Below, in pieces: positions 50,131 through 56,012 of a stretch of DNA of 64,000 nt. Both the position numbers and the translations under genes were made by a program. Below the pieces are notes generated by a model. The model was given only the letters and a program-made list of their open reading frames with translations, did not search any database and was not told where the DNA came from. Each line of letters starts with the position of its first letter. Position 1 is the first letter of the stretch. The stretch covers positions 120,960 through 184,959 of the forward strand of contig DASTZZ010000025.1 in assembly GCA_035764005.1 (NCBI GenBank), in the 5' to 3' direction. This DNA is from Terriglobales bacterium. GTDB taxonomy: Bacteria; Acidobacteriota; Terriglobia; Terriglobales; Acidobacteriaceae.

Positions 50131-51831
50131 CTAACGATGACTGCCGTGCGAAGAGCCGCCTCCGCCCCCACCAGCGTGCATGCCACCGCCTCCACCGCCT
50201 CCACCGCCGCCGCGCATGCCGCCACCGCCGCCCATGGACGGAGCTGACATCCGCATTCCGCCTCCCGCGGACGACATCGAAGGACGTGACATGACAGCCC
50301 CGGAACTCATGCCGCCCCCCATGCGAATCGGCGCCGGAGAGGAGCGCGGTTCCGTTCTGGGACTTGGCATCGGCCTGTCGTTGTTTACAGCGGGAGCCAT
50401 TCGCACCGGCGGAGTTGGCAGAGGACGCGGCGCAGCAGCCGCGGGAACAGCAGCAGGCGTCGGCCGAGGCGAAACCACGCTCATCCCCGGCGGAGCTTGC
50501 GCCGCAGGAATCTGCGCCTGGCGAGGAACACGCTCGCCATCACCCCATCGTGGATTGCCAAAGCGAGGCCCGGCGACTCGCGGCGTCGGTGCGATAGTCA
50601 CACCGGCTACCGGTGCGGCAGAAGTAAAGCCTGGACGTCCGACAAAACCTTCTGCAGGTCGACCGCTTCCCTGCTGCACAACTTCACCATTGGCTGTTGT
50701 GACTTTCGCAGCGATTGGACGATGATGCTCGATCGCGTCGTTGTCGACAATCATGTGCCGATGCGGCACGGGCATAACCCTACCGTTGTCAACGACCATT
50801 ACCGGCGATCCATGATGATGAGGAGGCATTGGCGGACGATAGTGCGGCGGAACGTTGTAAACCGGCGGAACCGTCTGCCAATTGTTCCAATTTGAACCTC
50901 GGCTCCAACACCACCCATAACCGTTTACGTACTGCCACGAACCATAGCGGTACGGCGCCCATCCCCACGGATATCCGGACACGAAGGTGTAGCCAAAGCC
51001 GGGATAGGAAATCCAGTAGCCATCGGCAAACGGATCCCAGCCGAGACCGACCGAGTAAGGACGCCACATGTAGCCGTAGCCGGGTACATAGAAGTAATTT
51101 CCATACTGGCCGAGGTCGGAGCCGTAGACTACATTCCCATTTTGGTACGAATTCGACGCGACTGCTTCATCGTGCCACTTGGCGCGGGCGTTGTCCCACT
51201 GATCATAGTTCTCGGCATCGACGCCTTTGGCCAGGTAATAACGATCGGGATCGTCGCCGTCGAGGCGAATGGTCTCACCCTTCTTGACGGCGACTTCGGC
51301 GTTCGAGGCATTCTCCACTTCGATCTCGCCGCTTAGAACCGCCACGTCAAAGTCGTGCTTATCTACGTTCACGCGAAAGCGGGCGGACCTATCCAGCGAA
51401 ACGCGATTGCGTCCGAAGTCGAGCTGGAAGTGGTCAGAATCGTGATAGCGAATATCGAAGTACGCTGTGCCTTGCTGCAGCTCCACCGAGGTGTTGCGTC
51501 CGCCGTTGTTGTCGAGACTCAGATCGTTGAAGGCGACGATCGTGTCGGGCGTGAGTCGGATGGAACTTCCGTCTTCCAGTTCAACCTCAGCCTGTCCATC
51601 GCGGGCCCAGAGCTTCGATTGATGCACGATCGGCATGTTGACGTAGGCGGTGCCGAACCCGCGTCCATCCCCCTTGTCGAGTTGAACATCACCATCAACT
51701 AAGCTCAGACGCACGATGCGCACGTGCGAATCGGCAAGAAGTGGCAGCGCAAACAGGAACGCAAGCGAGACAAAAACCAGGGGCCGAAGAACCGACCTGA
51801 GGTAGGACGAGCGCAGTGCCGTAATGGACAT
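50131..51831 (-). CDS. FecR-domain secreted protein with Gly/Pro/His-rich tail
   Basis: 566 residues with a signal peptide ending ALPLLADS. A FecR domain (about 35-180) reads VDGDVQLDKGDGRGFGTAYV and ELEDGSSIRLTPDTIVAFND. Next comes a Trp/Tyr/Gly-rich region (about 240-320; GLGWDPFADGYWISYPGFGY, WAPYRYGSWQYVNGYGWCW) often seen after FecR in Acidobacteria and Proteobacteria. The last 200 residues are proline-, histidine- and glycine-rich, ending in a poly-Gly run with a final SHGSHR. FecR domains here are not linked to a sigma factor. The low-complexity tail could bind metal or be disordered; function is unknown. Confidence 0.87.
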   Translation of the reverse strand: MSITALRSSYLRSVLRPLVFVSLAFLFALPLLADSHVRIVRLSLVDGDVQLDKGDGRGFGTAYVNMPIVHQSKLWARDGQAEVELEDGSSIRLTPDTIVAFNDLSLDNNGGRNTSVELQQGTAYFDIRYHDSDHFQLDFGRNRVSLDRSARFRVNVDKHDFDVAVLSGEIEVENASNAEVAVKKGETIRLDGDDPDRYYLAKGVDAENYDQWDNARAKWHDEAVASNSYQNGNVVYGSDLGQYGNYFYVPGYGYMWRPYSVGLGWDPFADGYWISYPGFGYTFVSGYPWGWAPYRYGSWQYVNGYGWCWSRGSNWNNWQTVPPVYNVPPHYRPPMPPHHHGSPVMVVDNGRVMPVPHRHMIVDNDAIEHHRPIAAKVTTANGEVVQQGSGRPAEGFVGRPGFTSAAPVAGVTIAPTPRVAGPRFGNPRWGDGERVPRQAQIPAAQAPPGMSVVSPRPTPAAVPAAAAPRPLPTPPVRMAPAVNNDRPMPSPRTEPRSSPAPIRMGGGMSSGAVMSRPSMSSAGGGMRMSAPSMGGGGGMRGGGGGGGGGGMHAGGGGGGSSHGSHR

Positions 51832-51904
51832 AGCTGGCTCCGTATCTTCTTACTCATATTAGACCACGCGCAGAACACAAGAGTTGCGCCTTTATTGCGT
51901 CCAC

Positions 51905-52040
51905 ACAGAACCGCGGCTGGTAGGCGGTGGATCGGAGATGGCCGGATGGCCAGCTCCGAGTGACTCGAAATACTGAACGAGCTCGATCACCGCAGCCGCA
52001 AACACCGTGGCTGCCCCATCGGCTACCGCCGACGGCTGTT
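51905..52040. repeat. R-family palindromic repeat, complete copy R3
   Basis: Opens ACAGAACCGCGGCTGGTAGG, contains GGAGATGGCCGGATGGCCAG and GCAGCCGC...GTGGCTGC, and closes GGCTACCGCCGACGGCTGTT. Ends within the stop codon of the following minus-strand gene. Confidence 0.85.
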
Positions 52041-52770
52041 ACTGCGGAGCAACCGGCAGGTTCGCCTTCTTCAATATCCGTTGTGCCCGTTGCTGCGCGA
52101 TGTGCAGCACGGTTCGATCCGCCGCCAGGCGCTCCAGCAAAGGCGCAATCGCCTGCACCTCTTCGAGCCGTCCGTTGTTCGACATGTCTTCCAGACCGCT
52201 TAAATCCTGATCGAGCGAGAGCTTGTCGAACCGGCGATCGAACTCCAGCTTCCGACCTCCTTCAATGGTCGAAGAAATCCCTTGGAAAACAGCTGTAAGC
52301 TCCTGAATCGAAGGGTCTTCAGAGTAGTTGTAAGTCGTCGATGTGTGTCGGCTCGAATCTGAGTAGCTGAGCGTCTTCTTCCCGGTTTGCGCGATCGCAT
52401 GTTTGGTGAAGTCGAACTGGCCATCGAAGTAATTGGCCTGCTTGGCGAGCCCGGCCAGCTTATCCCAAAGGCCATTGCTGGCCTGGAACTTCTTGTGGTA
52501 AGCGTCCTGCGACGCGGCGTCCTCAGCCTGGGCGCTCTGCTCGGCGTTGCTCTCGACCGGTGCATTGCGCTCCTGCGGTGGCGTGAGATCCTTGTCCATG
52601 GACGTGTACTCGACTTGGCCATTCTGATGCACGATGATCGAAAACTCGGCAGGCTGCGCTTCCTTCCAGACTTGCTTGAAGGAAATAGTTGCATTCTGCT
52701 GTGCGCACAACGCTGAAGCCAATGCCAGAAACAGGATTCCCAGCGCCAGCAGGCGCCGACGACTGCTCAT
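52039..52770 (-). CDS. Secreted protein of unknown function
   Basis: 243 residues with a signal peptide (MSSRRRLLALGILFLALASALCAQ). The mature part is helical and polar (AEDAASQDAYHKKFQASNGL, GGRKLEFDRRFDKLSLDQDL) with no recognised motif. The start overlaps the ruvC stop by 4 nt (ATGA), so the two genes are co-translated. The stop codon TAA lies inside the edge of repeat R3. The family is unknown; a linkage of a secreted protein to ruvC suggests transcriptional convenience, not shared function. Confidence 0.8.
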   Translation of the reverse strand: MSSRRRLLALGILFLALASALCAQQNATISFKQVWKEAQPAEFSIIVHQNGQVEYTSMDKDLTPPQERNAPVESNAEQSAQAEDAASQDAYHKKFQASNGLWDKLAGLAKQANYFDGQFDFTKHAIAQTGKKTLSYSDSSRHTSTTYNYSEDPSIQELTAVFQGISSTIEGGRKLEFDRRFDKLSLDQDLSGLEDMSNNGRLEEVQAIAPLLERLAADRTVLHIAQQRAQRILKKANLPVAPQ

Positions 52771-53270
52771 CGTCCCGCCACCTCATAGCGCACGAGCGTT
52801 GCATGGGTATGCAGATGACAAATTGCGATCGCCAACGCGTCCGCTGCATCGCTGGGCTGCGGAGGCTCAGCAAGTTTCAAAAGATGCGCCACCATGTGTT
52901 GAACCTGTAGCTTTTCCGCTTTGCCGTAGCCTACAACCGCAGACTTGATCGAGAGGGGCGAGTACTCCGCCACTTCGAGCGAAGCCGAGGAAGCGGCCAG
53001 CATAGCCACGCCGCGTACCTGACCTAGCTTCAGCGCCGACTTCGCGTTCACCGAATAAAAGACCTCTTCAATCGCCACCATGCGCGGCAGTGTCTGGTAG
53101 ATGATTCGAGAAAGTTCGTTGAAGACAGTCGCCAGCCGCTTCGGCATCGACTCCCGTTTGGACAGATGAATCGCACCGGCAGTGACAAATTCCAGCCGCC
53201 CGTTCGGGTGCTGATCGACAACTCCATACCCTGTATATTCAGTTCCGCAATCGATCCCAAGGACTCGCAT
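52767..53270 (-). CDS. ruvC: Holliday junction resolvase RuvC
   Basis: 167 residues, the standard length. The RNase H-like fold begins MRVLGIDCGTEYTGYGVVDQ with the first catalytic aspartate D7. The second acidic residue is in VAIEEVFYSVNAKSALKLGQ, and the last pair in PSDAADALAIAICHLH. RuvC cuts four-way DNA junctions as a dimer with RuvAB. RuvA and RuvB are not adjacent here. The gene overlaps the next secreted-protein gene by 4 nt. Confidence 0.96.
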   Translation of the reverse strand: MRVLGIDCGTEYTGYGVVDQHPNGRLEFVTAGAIHLSKRESMPKRLATVFNELSRIIYQTLPRMVAIEEVFYSVNAKSALKLGQVRGVAMLAASSASLEVAEYSPLSIKSAVVGYGKAEKLQVQHMVAHLLKLAEPPQPSDAADALAIAICHLHTHATLVRYEVAGR

Positions 53271-53307
53271 CTGAACTCCGAGTTTAACGCAGTCGTGGTG
53301 CGTGCAT

Positions 53308-53489
53308 CAGAACCGGCGCCGGTAGGCCGGGGTCCCCGGCAACAGCCGGTGTTGCGGTTGCTGGGGTGCTACGCGGTGGGCCGGAGCTGGCGAATCGCCA
53401 GCTCCGGGCTGGCAGCTCGGGCGGTAATGTTGTAAGGCGCAGCCGCAAACCACGCGGCTGCCCCACCGGCTACCGCCGGCTGTTCCGTT
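53308..53489. repeat. R-family palindromic repeat, extended copy R4
   Basis: Starts CAGAACCGGCGCCGGTAGGC, contains the hairpins GGAGCTGGCGAATCGCCAGC... and GCAGCCGC...GCGGCTGC, and ends ACCGGCTACCGCCGGCTGTT. About 45 bp longer than R2 and R3 because of an extra GC-rich segment (53330-53375). It fills the gap between the divergent ruvC and mmcQ-like genes and ends 4 nt before the latter's ATG. Confidence 0.85.
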
Positions 53490-53493
53490 TCTC

Positions 53494-53877
53494 ATGACCA
53501 CCGACTCAGTTCGCGAATTCTGCATTTCCCTGCCGCACGCGACCGAGCAGATCCAATGGGGCAACCATCTCGTGCTGAAAGTTGGCGGCAAGATGTTCGC
53601 AGTGGTTGCACTCGAACCGAGCGAAGTCTGGATTTCCTTCAAGTCCACTCCGGAAGAATTTGCCGAATTGACCGAGCGACCCAACATCATTCCAGCTCCG
53701 TATCTCGCGCGAAACCACTGGGTGGGACTGGAATCGCGGGACGCATTGACACATTTGGAACTGCGAGATTGTCTGCGACGCTCATATGAACTAGTGTTTG
53801 AAAAGCTGCCCAAAAAGGAACGAGAACGGCTGCAACATAGCCGGACACGGGCAAAGCGCAAAGCCGGAAAGGGATAG
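53494..53877 (+). CDS. MmcQ/YjbR-family protein
   Basis: 127 residues of the double-wing MmcQ/YjbR fold. Family features are the N-terminal SVREFCISLPHATEQIQWGN, then KVGGKMFAVVALEP and the conserved RNHWVGLESRD, where relatives have a W-V motif. The C-terminus is very basic (ERERLQHSRTRAKRKAGKG). Members are often called DNA-binding proteins, but a function is not established. The ATG is only 4 nt from repeat R4. The TAG stop is in frame with the VKOR-like sequence downstream, without any other stop between them. Confidence 0.87.
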   Translation: MTTDSVREFCISLPHATEQIQWGNHLVLKVGGKMFAVVALEPSEVWISFKSTPEEFAELTERPNIIPAPYLARNHWVGLESRDALTHLELRDCLRRSYELVFEKLPKKERERLQHSRTRAKRKAGKG

Positions 53878-53880
53878 ACT

Positions 53881-54318
53881 CTGCAACGCATTCTCACCAC
53901 GCTCATCGTAATCCTGTGCCTCGCTGGAGTTTTCATTTCGGGAATGGTGCTGGGCGAGCACTATAACACCAAGCCTTCACCCTGCAGCATCAACGACCGA
54001 TGGGACTGCGGCATCGTGAATCACAGTCCGTACGCGGTAGTGCACTTCAATGCCAGTCCTTATGCCGCGCTGCGTGAAGTTCCCGTGGCGCTGATCGGCA
54101 TCCTCGGCTATGCCGTGCTGATTGCCGTTGCCGGTCGCTATCCCCGCATCACCCTCCTGCTTGCACTGATTGCTCTGATTTTCACTCTGCGCCTCACCTG
54201 GATCGAGTGGCGAGTCCTGGGCGTCTGGTGTATCTACTGCGTAAGTTCCCAGATCGTGATCGCCGTCATCTTCCTTTTATCGCTGATAGCAGCTCTGGTA
54301 CGAAGGAAGCACGCCTGA
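53881..54318 (+). CDS. Vitamin K epoxide reductase (VKOR)-like membrane protein
   Basis: About 145 residues. The open frame runs from the MmcQ stop, and the first membrane span (ILTTLIVILCLAGVFISGMV) lies before the first ATG (53944). A CTG at 53881, six nt after AAAGGGA, is the best candidate start; starting at 53944 would remove the first span. Three more spans follow. The cysteine pairs CSINDRWDC (periplasmic loop) and CIYC (active site near the last span) are the VKOR redox elements. Such proteins reoxidise thiol oxidases using quinone. There is no fused thioredoxin domain, which bacterial VKORs often have. Confidence 0.82.
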   Translation: MQRILTTLIVILCLAGVFISGMVLGEHYNTKPSPCSINDRWDCGIVNHSPYAVVHFNASPYAALREVPVALIGILGYAVLIAVAGRYPRITLLLALIALIFTLRLTWIEWRVLGVWCIYCVSSQIVIAVIFLLSLIAALVRRKHA

Positions 54319-54353
54319 TCACAAGTCGGGGTTGAACCGCTCTCCAGTAGCTT

Positions 54354-54426
54354 TTCACCACGGAGCCACGGAGAACACAGAGAAGACATTTGTTTGTCTC
54401 CGTGTTCTCTGTGGCTCCGTGGTGAA
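54354..54426. repeat. H-family hairpin repeat, copy H3
   Basis: A near-perfect 30-bp stem: TTCACCACGGAGCCACGGAG at the left and CTCTGTGGCTCCGTGGTGAA at the right, with loop ATTTGTTT. It lies 35 bp after the VKOR stop and could be a terminator or mRNA end protector. Confidence 0.85.
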
Positions 54427-54563
54427 CTGAAGCCGCGCCGCAGGGAAATTTCGCTAAAAAGTGCTATCCGGTCCGCCGTGAGATTCGCGACATGATTCAC
54501 ATCTCGTGCCTTAACAATAATTTGCGAGCAAGCAGAACGACGTTCGGTGTGCATTTTAACCAT

Positions 54564-54666
54564 GGCGTTAACGCCGAATTTTCCACGGCGTTAACCCCGA
54601 GATTTCCACGGCGTTAACGCCCTTTTTTCCACGGCGTTAACGCCAGCCTCTCGTGGCGTTAACCCC
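54564..54666 (+). repeat. Five 22-23-bp iterons, each with a 12-bp GGCGTTAACSCC core
   Basis: Cores start at 54564, 54587, 54610, 54633 and 54655. Three are the perfect palindrome GGCGTTAACGCC; two read GGCGTTAACCCC. Each is joined by a T/A-rich linker and CCAC (for example GAATTTTCCAC). Regular spacing of about two helical turns places all cores on one face of the helix. There is no spacer diversity, so it is not a CRISPR array. Confidence 0.9.
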
Positions 54667-54714
54667 ATGACCGCGATATGAGAATTGCTGCGTGGTGAGT
54701 TCGAACATTTGCGT

Positions 54715-54760
54715 GATCTCATCCGATCCCATCGAATCCCATCCGATCTCATCAGATATC
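54715..54760 (+). repeat. 10-bp phased tandem repeat
   Basis: Four adjacent 10-bp units, ATCCGATCCC, ATCGAATCCC, ATCCGATCTC and ATCAGATATC, with a further partial unit before. Single-turn phasing suggests curvature or a multimeric protein site. Related GATCTCAT/GATATC pieces continue to about 54845. Confidence 0.7.
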
Positions 54761-55133
54761 CCTTCGCTGCCGGTGAGATATCCCATGGCCAGGGAATCAG
54801 ATATCTGACGGCTGATCTCATGGACCTCATGCGATCTCATCAAGTGCGTTGAAATCTCATGTTTGAGCAGGCGTCCAGCACTCCGTACTCCACAGACAGG
54901 AGCCCCGCCTGAAGGAGACGCGAGCGCGACCTGTGTGCCGCTTTCCATTCCGCCCTCCCTACTCCTGTGCTATGACGAAATCGGGCGAAAGTCAAGCGAA
55001 ATCGGTACGGGCTTCCTTGTACCATATTGGGAATTTCCTTTTAATCCGAAGTTCGAGCGCAGGCATTCGAAATGCATTTGTGGATGCAGACAGCGAGCTC
55101 TCGAACGTCCTGGCCCACGGTGGTGGAGCAGTG

Positions 55134-55176
55134 GCCAGAGTCGGCGGCCATCGCGCACCGGCGACGGTTCTGTTTT
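55134..55176 (-). repeat. Degenerate R-family fragment R5
   Basis: Minus strand AAAACAGAACCGTCGCCGGT resembles the opening of R1 and R2. It stops 1-2 nt before the O-methyltransferase ATG. The rest of the element is not recognisable. Confidence 0.45.
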
Positions 55177-55177
55177 A

Positions 55178-55855
55178 ATGAATCGCATGAATCAGGAACA
55201 ATGGACAGCGGTCGATCTCTACATCAGTTCCACAGTTGTACCTTCCGATGCGGCTTTGGATGCCGCCGTTGAGGCAAGCAGCAAGGCGGAGCTCCCGGCC
55301 ATTGCGGTCACGCCGAACCAGGGCAAGCTGCTGCACATTCTGGCGCGGCTGGTGAATGCGCGCCGCGTCCTCGAAATCGGCACGCTCGGCGGATACAGCA
55401 CCATCTGGCTCGCGCGGGCACTGGCAAAAGGCGGGCGCGTAATCACGCTCGAAGTGAATCCGAAGCACGCAGAAGTTGCGCGCGCCAACCTCGCTCGCGC
55501 CAAGCTATCCAAATCAGTAGAGATTCGGCTTGGACCCGCGCTCGAGAGCCTTCCCAAATTGGCAAAGGAGAAGTCGCGCAAGTTCGACCTGATTTTCATC
55601 GACGCGGATAAAGCGAACATTCCCGATTACTTCAAGTGGTCCTTGAAGCTATCGCGTCCTGGAAGCCTGATCATTGTCGATAACGTCGTGCGGAAAGGAG
55701 CGGTGATTCAGGCCGACACCAAGGATCCCGATGTCCAGGGCGTGCGCAAACTGAACGCGATGCTTGCAAAAGAGAAGCGCGTGACCGCGACGACGATTCA
55801 GACAGTTGGCAGCAAGGGGTACGACGGGATTACGGTTGCGTTCGTGAACCGCTAA
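55178..55855 (+). CDS. O-methyltransferase (caffeoyl-CoA/catechol OMT-like family 3)
   Basis: 225 residues from ATG 55178 (an ATG three codons later is possible); an open frame of 105 codons upstream runs through the repeat arrays and looks non-coding. SAM binding: RVLEIGTLGGYSTIWLARAL (about 63-82) and the acidic end of VITLEVNP. The metal- and catechol-binding motif FDLIFIDADKANIPDYFKWS and VDNVVRKG (about 167-174) follow. Members methylate catechol-type hydroxyls with divalent metal. It is monocistronic, between the iteron arrays and a hairpin. Substrate unknown. Confidence 0.9.
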   Translation: MNRMNQEQWTAVDLYISSTVVPSDAALDAAVEASSKAELPAIAVTPNQGKLLHILARLVNARRVLEIGTLGGYSTIWLARALAKGGRVITLEVNPKHAEVARANLARAKLSKSVEIRLGPALESLPKLAKEKSRKFDLIFIDADKANIPDYFKWSLKLSRPGSLIIVDNVVRKGAVIQADTKDPDVQGVRKLNAMLAKEKRVTATTIQTVGSKGYDGITVAFVNR

Positions 55856-55887
55856 ATGGCGGTCTCAAAGGTGTAGCAGTTGCCGCA

Positions 55888-55989
55888 GGAACGGCGAACA
55901 CGAAGGTCACGAGGCAAACAGAAGAGGTCACAAGGATGACTCCTCGTGACCTCTTGTGTGGCCTTTGTGACCATCGTGTTCGCCGTTCC
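55888..55989. repeat. 102-bp palindromic repeat after the O-methyltransferase
   Basis: Outer arms GGAACGGCGAACACGAAGGT and its mirror ATCGTGTTCGCCGTTCC, with a nested GGTCACGAGG / CCTCGTGACC pair. No gene inside. It separates two convergent genes. Confidence 0.8.
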
Positions 55990-56012
55990 CGCGGCGGGTT
56001 CCGTTACGCTTG

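Noticed and set aside
54564..54666. CRISPR-like array
   Set aside because: Repeats are short (12-bp core), palindromic and separated by near-identical 11-bp linkers with no unique spacers, and there are no cas genes.
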